DNA of 7,199 nucleotides from Nitrospiria bacterium (GTDB lineage: Bacteria; Nitrospirota; CAKKRA01; 9FT-COMBO-42-15). Positions 1-6,050 of this stretch are shown here, piece after piece. The stretch is taken from positions 3,260 through 10,458 of the forward strand of contig CAKKRA010000254.1 in assembly GCA_919902475.1 (NCBI GenBank), in the 5' to 3' direction. The translations under genes were made by a program, and so were the position numbers. The stretch's first letter is position 1; every line of letters begins with the position of its first letter. The notes beneath the pieces were generated by a model, which did no database searches, was not told the DNA's origin, and saw only the letters and a program-made list of their open reading frames with translations.

Positions 1-572
1 TTTTTACTGACTTTATTCTTTTTTAAAAAATTATCAATGTATTGTTCATCTTCAGTATTAAAATAAAAATCTACTGTTTTATCCTTTGTATCAATTCCAA
101 ATCCCCTTACTATATCCAAATTATATTCAACAGTATGCCTTCTTTTCTGCTCAACATTTGATAGATGTGTATATGCAAGCCTCTTTCCTAAAAACCCTTT
201 TCTCTTTGGATTATTTCCAATCCTGTATCTTGCGCCGCTTAAAAATGATAGAATCGCTGGCCTGTCTCCGCTTGTAAGGTCAACTACTAAATCAAATCCC
301 CTTTTTCTTAGCCCTGATATAAAATTTATCTCACCTTTGATTTTTTGTGATATTGGCAATCCTTTAATATTACGGTTATAGACAATTATCTCATCAAGAA
401 GTGGATTGTCGCAAAGCATCTCTTCTGTCCCTTTATTAACAAGTGCAGAGATGTTTGCATCTGGAAAGTTTTCTTTTAAAGCCCTAATAGTCGGCACAGT
501 GAGAAGGACATCGCCAATGTGTCTGAGCTTTATTATTAATATCTTCTTTACATCATTAAAAAAGACATTCAT
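1..572 (-). CDS. Glycosyltransferase family 9, LPS heptosyltransferase-like (3' end beyond window)
   Basis: The frame reads leftward off the window edge, so only about 190 N-terminal residues are present. They carry the GT9 N-terminal Rossmann signature: a beta strand (KKILIIKL), then RHIGDVLLTVPTIRAL at residues 17-32, whose Gly-Asp is the conserved GT9 sugar-transfer site, then NFPDANISALV and later GFDLVVDLTSGDR. Family enzymes add ADP-activated heptose to the lipopolysaccharide inner core at the cytoplasmic face of the inner membrane. The 'KLRHIGDVLLT' form is nearest to heptosyltransferase III (RfaQ/WaaQ), but a different GT9 acceptor cannot be excluded. The start is the first ATG after the lepB stop. 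lepB and this gene share a reading frame and are separated only by the lepB stop codon and 6 bp, and no convincing Shine-Dalgarno is seen, so translational coupling to lepB is likely. It is third in the lepA-lepB operon. Confidence 0.88.
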   Translation of the reverse strand, partial: MNVFFNDVKKILIIKLRHIGDVLLTVPTIRALKENFPDANISALVNKGTEEMLCDNPLLDEIIVYNRNIKGLPISQKIKGEINFISGLRKRGFDLVVDLTSGDRPAILSFLSGARYRIGNNPKRKGFLGKRLAYTHLSNVEQKRRHTVEYNLDIVRGFGIDTKDKTVDFYFNTEDEQYIDNFLKKNKVSK

Positions 573-578
573 AAAGTA

Positions 579-1190
579 TTATCTTATTATCTTTCCAATC
601 CTCCACCATCTGACCCATGTATCCTTACCGTCCCATGACCAGTAGATAATAAATGCCCTTCCCTTAACCTTGCTAATCTTTACAAAGCCCCAGTAGCGGC
701 TGTCATAGCTCTGATCACGGTTGTCTCCCATAACAAAAAGTGAATCAGGCGGAACAATTATAGGGCCTGTGTTATCCCGCGGTTCATATTCCTTTGGCTT
801 GGTATGCGGGTCCTGATGAATAATATATTTTTCAGTAAGCTTTTCGCCATTTATATAGAGCTCTTTGTTTTTAAGCTCAATCTTATCGCCAGGCACACCT
901 ACAACCCTTTTGATAAAATCCTTTTTCTCGTCCTCTGGATATATAAAAACAATAATATCCCCTCTGTTAGGCTTTTTAAAGTCAAGAATTTTAATGTCAG
1001 TAAATGGTATCCTTATCCCATAGATAAACTTGCTAACCAGTATGTGGTCGCCTATATCTAATGTTGGAATCATAGAACCAGATGGAATCTTGAATGCCTG
1101 TATAACAAATGTCCTTATTACAATTGCAAGAAAGACAGCAATTGCTATAGCCTCAATATATTCCCTTATTAATGATTTCTTCTTCTCCAA
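579..1190 (-). CDS. lepB: Signal peptidase I
   Basis: This membrane serine protease (family S26) removes signal peptides from proteins exported through Sec or Tat, acting on the outer face of the inner membrane. The 203-residue protein has one N-terminal membrane anchor (about residues 12-31). Box B is FKIPSGSMIPTL with nucleophile Ser39, and box D is FIKRVVGVPGD with general base Lys94. Box E is GDNRDQSYDSRYWG (155-168). It is shorter than the E. coli enzyme (324 aa), which has two membrane segments, and matches the compact one-anchor form common in other phyla. The start is TTG: an in-frame TAA lies immediately upstream and the next ATG is the catalytic-box methionine, so no other start would keep the anchor. 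It lies 17 bp after the lepA stop, an arrangement conserved in many bacteria. Confidence 0.96.
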   Translation of the reverse strand: MEKKKSLIREYIEAIAIAVFLAIVIRTFVIQAFKIPSGSMIPTLDIGDHILVSKFIYGIRIPFTDIKILDFKKPNRGDIIVFIYPEDEKKDFIKRVVGVPGDKIELKNKELYINGEKLTEKYIIHQDPHTKPKEYEPRDNTGPIIVPPDSLFVMGDNRDQSYDSRYWGFVKISKVKGRAFIIYWSWDGKDTWVRWWRIGKIIR

Positions 1191-1198
1191 TTAAATTA

Positions 1199-1202
1199 CC
1201 TC
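1199..1202 (-). promoter_or_regulatory. Shine-Dalgarno that fixes the TTG start of lepB
   Basis: On the minus strand GAGG is followed by 8 bases (TAATTTAA) and then TTG. This is a good ribosome-binding distance. The site sits in the short lepA-lepB gap and supports the non-ATG start of lepB. Confidence 0.75.
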
Positions 1203-1207
1203 GCTTT

Positions 1208-3007
1208 CTAATCCTTTACCTTTAATACTGCCAAAAATGCATCCTGTGGAAGCTCTACCCTTCCAACCTGCTTCATCCTCTTTTTGCCCTCTTTCTGTTT
1301 CTCAAGAAGCTTCCTCTTTCTTGTAATATCGCCGCCATAGCATTTTGCTATAACATTCTTTCTTAAAGGGCTTATTGTCTCCCTTGCAATTATCTTATTA
1401 GCAATAGCTGCCTGTATTATAACCTCAAACAACTGCCTCGGGATTATCTCCTTCATCCTTTCTGCAAGCTGCCTTCCACGCGTTGCAGCCTTTTCCCTAT
1501 GCGTAATGAATGAAAGGGCATCAACAATCTCACCATTTAATAATACATCTAACCTTACCAAATCTGACTCCCTGTATCCAATAAACTCATAATCAAGCGA
1601 GGCATAACCTTTTGTTAAGGACTTTAGTTTATCATAGAAATCAAGGACTATCTCATTTAAAGGAAGCTCGTATTTTAAAAGCACCCTGTCCTTTCCAAGA
1701 TAGGTAAACTCCTTTTGTGTACCCCTCCTGTCCTGACACAACTGCATAACAGAGCCGACGTATTCGTCAGGAAGGATTATATTTGCCAAAATAAAAGGCT
1801 CTTCAAATCTTTCTATATATTGCGCCTCTGGCATCTTTACAGGGTTATCAATCGTGAGCCTCTCATTCTTGCTCGTTGTAATCTGATATACAACAGTAGG
1901 CGCTGTGCTTATAAGGGAAAGATTAAACTCCCGCTCAAGCCTCTCCCTGATTATCTCCATATGCAAAAGGCCTAAAAAACCGCATCTAAAGCCAAAACCC
2001 AAGGCTAAAGATGTCTCTGGTTCATACGAAAAGGATGAATCATTCAGCCTAAGCTTTTCAAGCGCATCGCGAAGGTCTTCATACTGCTCTGTATTAATAG
2101 TATACAAACCACAGAAGACCATTGGCTTTACTTCCTTAAAACCAGGGAATGCTGAATCTGTCTGCCTTTCTGCTTCTGTTATTGTATCACCAATCTTTGT
2201 ATCAGTAACCTTTTTTATTGCAGCAACAACATAGCCGACCTCGCCTGCTGAAAGCTCCTGTGTCTTATTCATCTTTGGATTGAATATGCCGATCTCATTT
2301 ACCTCATAAATAATATTTGAAGACATCATCATCATCTTCATATTAGGGGTTATTTTGCCGTCAACTACTTTTACAAGTATAACAACGCCCCTGTAATTAT
2401 CATACCATGAGTCAAATATCAATGCCTTAAGCGGTTTATTAATATCGCCCTTTGGCGCAGGTATCTTGTTAACAATCGCCTCTAAAACATCTTCTGTGCC
2501 TATCCCCTCTTTAGCGCTTGTAAGTATAGCCTCTGATGCATCAATCCCAATAATCTTCTCAATCTCCTCCTTAACCTTTTCCGGGTCTGCGCTCGGCAGG
2601 TCAATCTTGTTTATTACTGGAACAATCTCAAGATCATTATCTATTGCCAGATAGGCATTTGCAAGGGTCTGCGCCTCAACGCCCTGAACAGCATCCACAA
2701 CAAGGATTGCGCCTTCGCAGGCAGCAAGGCTCCGGGATACCTCATAGGTAAAATCCACATGCCCGGGAGTATCAATCAGATTAAGGATATACTCCTTTCC
2801 ATTCTTTGCAGTGTAAGTAAGCCTTACAGCATGAGCCTTTATGGTTATACCCCTCTCACGCTCCAGATCCATGTCATCCAGAACCTGCTCTACCATCTCC
2901 CTCTTTGAAAGCGCGCCTGTATACTCTAAGAGCCTGTCTGCCAAAGTAGACTTGCCGTGGTCAATATGGGCAACTATTGAAAAATTTCGTATATTTTCTT
3001 TAAACAT
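1208..3007 (-). CDS. lepA: Elongation factor 4 (LepA), ribosome back-translocase GTPase
   Basis: LepA/EF-4 is a translational GTPase that binds ribosomes, affects elongation and 30S biogenesis, and helps cells under ionic stress. From the chosen start the protein is 599 aa, equal to E. coli LepA. All GTPase motifs are present: G1 AHIDHGKST (13-21), switch I RGITIK (52-57), G3 DTPGH (79-83), G4 NKID (133-136) and G5 SAK (164-166). The LepA-specific C-terminal domain follows, ending with the basic segment KCYGGDITRKRKLLEKQKEGKKRMK that contacts tRNA on the ribosome. The open frame also contains an ATG at 3016-3014. I chose the ATG at 3007-3005 because it gives MFKENIRNFSI, matching the usual LepA N-terminus, and because the promoter's -10 box ends only 2 bases before the upstream ATG. 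It leads the operon with lepB and the GT9 gene. Confidence 0.97.
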   Translation of the reverse strand: MFKENIRNFSIVAHIDHGKSTLADRLLEYTGALSKREMVEQVLDDMDLERERGITIKAHAVRLTYTAKNGKEYILNLIDTPGHVDFTYEVSRSLAACEGAILVVDAVQGVEAQTLANAYLAIDNDLEIVPVINKIDLPSADPEKVKEEIEKIIGIDASEAILTSAKEGIGTEDVLEAIVNKIPAPKGDINKPLKALIFDSWYDNYRGVVILVKVVDGKITPNMKMMMMSSNIIYEVNEIGIFNPKMNKTQELSAGEVGYVVAAIKKVTDTKIGDTITEAERQTDSAFPGFKEVKPMVFCGLYTINTEQYEDLRDALEKLRLNDSSFSYEPETSLALGFGFRCGFLGLLHMEIIRERLEREFNLSLISTAPTVVYQITTSKNERLTIDNPVKMPEAQYIERFEEPFILANIILPDEYVGSVMQLCQDRRGTQKEFTYLGKDRVLLKYELPLNEIVLDFYDKLKSLTKGYASLDYEFIGYRESDLVRLDVLLNGEIVDALSFITHREKAATRGRQLAERMKEIIPRQLFEVIIQAAIANKIIARETISPLRKNVIAKCYGGDITRKRKLLEKQKEGKKRMKQVGRVELPQDAFLAVLKVKD

Positions 3008-3018
3008 AACAAACATTT

Positions 3019-3048
3019 ATTATATAATTATCTTCATTGTTTTGTCAA
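3019..3048 (-). promoter_or_regulatory. Sigma-70-type promoter of the lepA-lepB operon
   Basis: On the minus strand TTGACA (3048-3043) and TATAAT (3024-3019) are separated by 18 bp; both hexamers match the consensus perfectly. Transcription should begin near 3010-3013, inside what an automatic caller would take as the first codons of lepA. The 5' leader before the ATG at 3007 would then be only a few bases long. Confidence 0.8.
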
Positions 3049-3095
3049 AGGGTATTATGGGCGAAGATTTGGCAGGCAAGGTGTATAAAATAAGC

Positions 3096-3185
3096 TCAAA
3101 AATCAAGCGGGCTCTTTGCCTCTTTTAAGGTTCTGCTCGGGACGCAATGTGTGTAGATCGTTGTTGTTCTTACATCGCTTAATTT
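3096..3185 (-). pseudogene. C-terminal remnant of a tyrosine recombinase (integron-integrase-like)
   Basis: Read leftward, this frame gives KLSDVRTTTIYTHCV, then PSRTLKEAKSPLDF and a TGA stop. SDVRTTxIYTH is the conserved C-terminal box of tyrosine recombinases; the Tyr (codon 3153-3155) is the DNA-cleaving nucleophile. The tail ending in KSPLDF resembles integron integrases, whose C-termini often end in a similar SPLD/SPAD motif. The preceding LLGH motif is lost: upstream the frame runs into unrelated AT-rich sequence, and no other catalytic box (RHxFAT and so on) is intact nearby. Adjacent frames show scraps such as AVTRHAN (about 3188-3208), suggesting small indels. About 29 codons remain of a protein usually over 300 aa. 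It ends about 50 bp from the lepA promoter, so an integrase gene once lay here and was largely deleted. Confidence 0.72.
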
Positions 3186-3230
3186 GCGTGGCGGGTAACA
3201 GCTAAAAATCAGAGGAAGCAATATTCAATT

Positions 3231-3259
3231 TTGCATATTATTTCATACAAAAGTCTAAT
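3231..3259 (+). promoter_or_regulatory. Possible promoter for the small ORF at 3293
   Basis: TTGCAT (3231-3236) and TCTAAT (3254-3259) are separated by 17 bp. The -10 box matches 5 of 6 consensus bases, the -35 box only its TTG. A near-palindrome (GCAATATT C AATTTTGC, 3218-3234) overlaps the -35 and could be an operator. The predicted start lies about 27 bp before the ORF. Confidence 0.35.
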
Positions 3260-3292
3260 AAAATTAATCAGATACACTAAGAAGTTTTTCTA

Positions 3293-3523
3293 TTGACAGC
3301 ACATAAAACCTGTGATAGCTGCGCTAAAAATAACAGGCAGGGCCTTCTGCCCATTAATAAAGGAACAGCCTTATATCTTTCCAGTATTCAGAAGCAGGAG
3401 GCAGTAACAGAAGAAACTGCTGATGCAATGAACGAGGCAGTTGAAATCATAAAAGGCATATTTGCAGATATCATCGGCCGTCCGCTAATGAGTCAGGAGT
3501 TTATTAATAAGATAAAGGGGTGA
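3293..3523 (+). CDS. Small hypothetical protein (76 aa)
   Basis: I do not recognise this protein. It has a CDSC pair of cysteines at residues 7-10, a basic stretch, and a long probable amphipathic helix rich in Glu, Ala and Met (about residues 36-60). It ends with INKIKG. The codons look used (mixed, not low-complexity) and the protein is soluble with no signal peptide or membrane segment. The start is uncertain: TTG at 3293 is the only common start before the helix, with an in-frame stop at 3278-3280 and only a weak purine run (AAGAAG) upstream. The stop lies 8 bp before the first direct repeat, like a cassette gene followed by its repeat. It could also be a truncated remnant of a larger protein. 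Confidence 0.4.
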   Translation: MTAHKTCDSCAKNNRQGLLPINKGTALYLSSIQKQEAVTEETADAMNEAVEIIKGIFADIIGRPLMSQEFINKIKG

Positions 3524-3530
3524 AGGAACA

Positions 3531-3604
3531 GCGGAAAAAATTCTTTTTCTCGCCTTAGGGATAGCTTTTTCCGCTTGACAGGTGCCATTTAAAAGGGTGA
3601 ACCC
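3531..3604 (+). repeat. Direct repeat, copy 1 (74 bp)
   Basis: This segment matches 4386-4457 along its whole length with one 1-base indel in the middle, another near the end, and scattered changes. A 28-base central block (from GGATAGCTTTTTCC to CAGGTGCC) is identical in both. Each copy starts with a GCG...CGCC palindrome of 24 bases and ends with a small GGGTGA(A)CCC palindrome. In this copy AGCGGAAAAA (3530-3539) also pairs perfectly with TTTTTCCGCT (3566-3575). It sits 12 bp beyond the 3' end of the YgiT gene and 8 bp beyond the stop of the small ORF at 3293. No U-run follows, so it is not a standard terminator. Confidence 0.85.
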
Positions 3605-3616
3605 ATTTGCATTTTT

Positions 3617-3841
3617 TTAAGCGTATTCATAAAGCGGGACAGTATTCACTGGACGGGATGTTGTTTGCAGTAACTTTTCAATCCGACGGATTGTCTCTGG
3701 CTTAAGCAGGATATCTCCACACACTGAGCAAACCTCTGCAGGCACATGGTCAATAACAATCACCTGGCCATGATGGCGAACAGTGTGAACAATTTTTCGC
3801 TCCTCATATTCACCAGGGCATCCTTTAATAGTGCATTTCAT
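3617..3841 (-). CDS. YgiT-type zinc-finger protein, putative antitoxin
   Basis: This 74-residue protein has four cysteines placed as a zinc knuckle: Cys3 and Cys8 (CTIKGC), then Cys38 and Cys41 (CSVCG). This is the N-terminal half of the MqsA/YgiT antitoxin fold. It ends with a short helix (PETIRRIEKLLQ) and VPLYEYA, with no C-terminal helix-turn-helix, so unlike MqsA it may not bind DNA by itself. The frame is open up to 3874, but the start at 3841 is much better: AAGGAGG stands 8 bases before it, and translation gives the family's usual MKC start. The gene begins 2 bp after the stop of the DUF4258 gene, a tight two-gene unit with the presumed toxin first, as in mqsRA. Its role in neutralising the partner is inferred from the family and from the pairing. 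Confidence 0.85.
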   Translation of the reverse strand: MKCTIKGCPGEYEERKIVHTVRHHGQVIVIDHVPAEVCSVCGDILLKPETIRRIEKLLQTTSRPVNTVPLYEYA

Positions 3842-3843
3842 TT

Positions 3844-4179
3844 CTATTGCCTCCTTTGAGTGGGTGTTATCCACTTTGGCGGTTTTGGTTCATAAACCGT
3901 AATAATTATAAGCGCTGGCTGTGCAGTTGTGCATACAATATGGATTGGGCGACCCTGTTGGGTTAGCCCATTGAGCAAACAACAAGGCCCTCTACGATGT
4001 TCTGGATAATTTTCAATAATTTGTCCTGTTGCAATGGCTTCAAGAATCTCATCAAGTATTATGTTTTCCTCAACCATTTCCTGCTGAGCATGCTGTGTAA
4101 CTCGTATATTCTCAGTGCCTGCCTGAGTCCGTGTTCGCTCCAGTAAAATGCTCAAATCAATAAAATCGGCGTCGCCCAT
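3844..4179 (-). CDS. DUF4258 domain protein, putative toxin of a toxin-antitoxin pair
   Basis: The 111-residue protein contains a DUF4258 domain. Its marks are VTQHAQQEMVEENI around His30, then a helix ending in the ATGQIIENYPE turn (50-60), and a strand pair RPIHIVC (77-83) and LIIITVYEP (90-98). DUF4258 proteins are small folds considered related to RelE/BrnT-type RNase toxins; many stand beside a YgiT-like zinc protein as here. I have no direct evidence that this one is toxic. About 20 extra N-terminal residues precede the usual domain. The ATG at 4179 is preceded by AGGA at a 10-base distance; an extended -10 promoter lies 57 bp upstream. The downstream zinc-finger gene has its Shine-Dalgarno inside the last codons of this gene, suggesting coupled translation. 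Confidence 0.8.
   Translation of the reverse strand: MGDADFIDLSILLERTRTQAGTENIRVTQHAQQEMVEENIILDEILEAIATGQIIENYPEHRRGPCCLLNGLTQQGRPIHIVCTTAQPALIIITVYEPKPPKWITPTQRRQ
3850..3856 (-). promoter_or_regulatory. Strong Shine-Dalgarno of the YgiT-type gene
   Basis: AAGGAGG on the minus strand, 8 bases before the ATG at 3841. It lies inside the DUF4258 coding sequence. It is much stronger than the site before the DUF4258 gene, which would favour making more antitoxin than toxin from one mRNA. Confidence 0.8.
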
Positions 4180-4235
4180 GCCACTATTGTCCTGTTCATT
4201 TTTTTATTCTAATTACTTCACTTTTTTACGATCTA

Positions 4236-4244
4236 ATTATATCA
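4236..4244 (-). promoter_or_regulatory. Extended -10 promoter of the DUF4258-YgiT pair
   Basis: The minus strand reads TGATATAAT: a perfect TATAAT (4241-4236) with the TGn extension directly before it. No good -35 lies 16-18 bp upstream (a TTGAGT is 22 bp away), which an extended -10 can tolerate. Transcription would begin near 4229 and give a leader of about 50 bases. Confidence 0.55.
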
Positions 4245-4385
4245 TGTCTGAGAAAAATATGACACTCAAAAGTGATAATGAAACAATGGCCTAAATCCAG
4301 ATTGGTGACCGGTGGAGTAAAGACTGACACCGAAACATAACGAAACTGCGGCAATGGTAGGGATGGAGGCAGCTCAGAGATATTG

Positions 4386-4457
4386 GCGAGAAAAGTTTCT
4401 TTTCTCGCCTGTGGATAGCTTTTTCCGCTTGACAGGTGCCCTTTAAATGGGTGACCC
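4386..4457 (+). repeat. Direct repeat, copy 2 (72 bp)
   Basis: Second copy of the repeat at 3531-3604, in the same orientation, 855 bp further on. Its left part is a perfect hairpin: GGCGAGAAAAG (4385-4395), loop TTT, CTTTTCTCGCC (4399-4409). Copy 1 has the right arm but a degraded left arm. The right end has the palindrome GGGTGACCC (4449-4457). No U-run follows on either strand. Confidence 0.85.
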
Positions 4458-4559
4458 TCTTTCTTGTGAGGCAGAGGTTGAAGGGATAATAGAGAGAGCA
4501 AAAGTCAATAGGCAAGTCTGAACCTCTTATCCTCCCTATTTTTCCCCTACTTTTCCCCT

Positions 4560-6050
4560 TCACGCATTTGACCCCGATGGTTTGTTGTAATCACAGGCAT
4601 CGATAAGCACAACATTTGGGTCACTTTCGAGTTTAAGGCGTTTAAGTATCCGCTGAACTTTTCGGTATTCTGCGTTATTAAAATATAGTATGGCCTTAAT
4701 GGATGGTTGGGTTGTATCGCTTGCTGCCTCATATGTCTTGCACTGTTTTTCAAGATTTCTTTCTAACTGTGTATTCTTTGCTAGCTTGAATTCTACAATG
4801 GTCTTGTCAGCTGCTCCACGTGAGACTTTGAAATCTGCTGGTCCGCGTCCATCGTTGGCCTCTCTCGTGACATCTGACGGGGTTGCATACCATGTTAACC
4901 TGTACAAAATCTGCAAATCTGCCTCTCTCTTAAGCGGTACACCATTAACGTAGAAAAGTTTATGCCCGCCTTTTTTTTCTATAACGTCCTTTAAGAACAT
5001 CAGCCTTTTGTATGCCTCTTCGTGAGTATTGTAAGGAAGCCTGTAGAAACCACCCGGATCAAGAAATTGAGATACCAATGTACGTACTTGACTAATGAAA
5101 ATGTGTTCTACTTCTCGTACCCGTGACTCCGCATAGGAAACAGCTTGATCCCCGCTATCTTCCTTCTCGCGAATGTAATAATCAAGAACCTGCGGAAAAT
5201 GTTCCACCGCTCTTCCAATGGCCTCGCGCACTTCTTTTTTTGCCACCTTAGGGCCACGCGGAATTGTTCTCACAAGATAGTCGTTAACCTGAGCACGAAG
5301 CGTGGCATCGGGCAGGGCATTTGCTATCTCTGGAAAGCGATCAAGAAGCTCTGGGCGATTTATCCATGCCTCATCTTTTGTGAGTATGTCCTTTGGTGTA
5401 AGCAGAACAAAATCATTATGCGGGGTCGGTAGCTCGAAGTGGTGATAAGGCAGCTCGAACGACTCTGTAGTCCATGAACGAGTATTATAATTGAATCTTA
5501 CTTTTCTAAGGGCTACGCGTCTGCGCTGAGAATTATGCAGGTATTTAAGGGCAAATTCCTGTGTGTAATTCGCTAAGTAGTTCTTAATTAGATTTATGGT
5601 GAAATCGCTTATGTTGTCTCGACCGACGCCATCCCTAATAAGGCATAGCTTCTCAAGATGGCTGCTCCGGGTAACCACTTCCTCTCCAAAGTCGTGAAAG
5701 ATGTTATTCAGATTTCGGTGCAGGGCTCTAGCGAAATCCATTCCAAGGCCACGGCCCTCATTACCCGCCCTGCTCCATCCAAGCCAATTCTGCTTAACCT
5801 CTGGAAATGCAAACCATTCCCTCACCAGAGAGTCTGGTACTTCACCGGCCAAAGAGACTTTTTTTAAAAATCTCATGTAATCGATGATATCGTTGTGAAG
5901 TTGTTGATACGTCTCGTTATCGCTGTTGAACAAGAGAAATGGGTCAACGAAGAGAGGTAGGTCGTTTATGAGCGAAACATCGAAAGCCCCATACTCCTCT
6001 ATGACGTCTGGGGACAAGGAAAAGTAATCTGAAAAGTATATCTCAGTCAT
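4560..6050 (-). CDS. Uncharacterised protein with C-terminal PD-(D/E)XK nuclease domain
   Basis: I do not recognise a named family. The 496-residue protein has two parts. The N-terminal part (1-330) begins with FSDYFSLSPDVIEEYGAFDVS and LPLFVDPFLLFNS (31-43) and is mostly helical with no membrane segment. The C-terminal part (about 365-490) reads as a PD-(D/E)XK nuclease: a helix with Glu376 (READLQIL), then Asp406 (PADFKV), the E-x-K pair Glu420/Lys422 (VEFKLAKN), and a following helix with KQCKTY (435-440). These are the expected metal and catalytic residues, all present, so the domain should be active on DNA or RNA. Such stand-alone nucleases are common in phage-defence and mobile regions. 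The ATG at 6050 has only a weak purine-rich site (AAGAAAAC), which fits coupling to an upstream frame that overlaps it by 4 bp. Base composition is visibly less AT-rich than at 6050-7199, hinting at separate origin. Confidence 0.85.
   Translation of the reverse strand: MTEIYFSDYFSLSPDVIEEYGAFDVSLINDLPLFVDPFLLFNSDNETYQQLHNDIIDYMRFLKKVSLAGEVPDSLVREWFAFPEVKQNWLGWSRAGNEGRGLGMDFARALHRNLNNIFHDFGEEVVTRSSHLEKLCLIRDGVGRDNISDFTINLIKNYLANYTQEFALKYLHNSQRRRVALRKVRFNYNTRSWTTESFELPYHHFELPTPHNDFVLLTPKDILTKDEAWINRPELLDRFPEIANALPDATLRAQVNDYLVRTIPRGPKVAKKEVREAIGRAVEHFPQVLDYYIREKEDSGDQAVSYAESRVREVEHIFISQVRTLVSQFLDPGGFYRLPYNTHEEAYKRLMFLKDVIEKKGGHKLFYVNGVPLKREADLQILYRLTWYATPSDVTREANDGRGPADFKVSRGAADKTIVEFKLAKNTQLERNLEKQCKTYEAASDTTQPSIKAILYFNNAEYRKVQRILKRLKLESDPNVVLIDACDYNKPSGSNA

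Larger units (their letters stand above)
4180..4559. other. Non-coding stretch between the toxin-like and nuclease-like genes
   Basis: Overlapping short minus-strand frames cross this stretch but no one of them has a ribosome-binding site or recognisable protein. It holds the module's promoter near 4240, the second copy of the direct repeat (4386-4457), and a run of C-tracts (4531-4558) that reads as GGGG-GGGG-GGG on the minus strand just after the nuclease gene's stop. The section 4270-4385 looks different in base use from its surroundings and may be mobile-element residue; I cannot name it. Confidence 0.5.

Noticed and set aside
3057..3128. 23-codon peptide (MGEDLAGKVYK...) with AAAGGG before its ATG
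   Set aside because: It is on the opposite strand to the recombinase fossil over the same bases, and the fossil reading is far more specific.
2841..3128. Rightward 95-aa frame across the lepA start
   Set aside because: It is the antisense of the LepA G-domain for most of its length.
4385..4409. Hairpin as a rho-independent terminator for the nuclease gene
   Set aside because: The stem is good but no run of T follows on either strand, and it lies about 150 bp past the gene's stop.
3531..4457. Repeat copies as canonical integron attC sites
   Set aside because: Neither copy has the paired RYYYAAC and GTTRRRY cores; the nearest string on the minus strand is GTTCACC, which does not fit. Kept only as a layout-based hypothesis.
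4531..4558. Minus-strand G-tracts (GGGG, GGGG, GGG) as a G-quadruplex
   Set aside because: Only two full GGGG tracts plus a GGG and a GG, so at most a weak two-layer structure; no regulatory context to support it.
4226..4563. Two overlapping leftward frames of about 90 aa across this stretch
   Set aside because: They run through the direct repeat and its hairpin, lack ribosome sites, and have no recognisable protein content.
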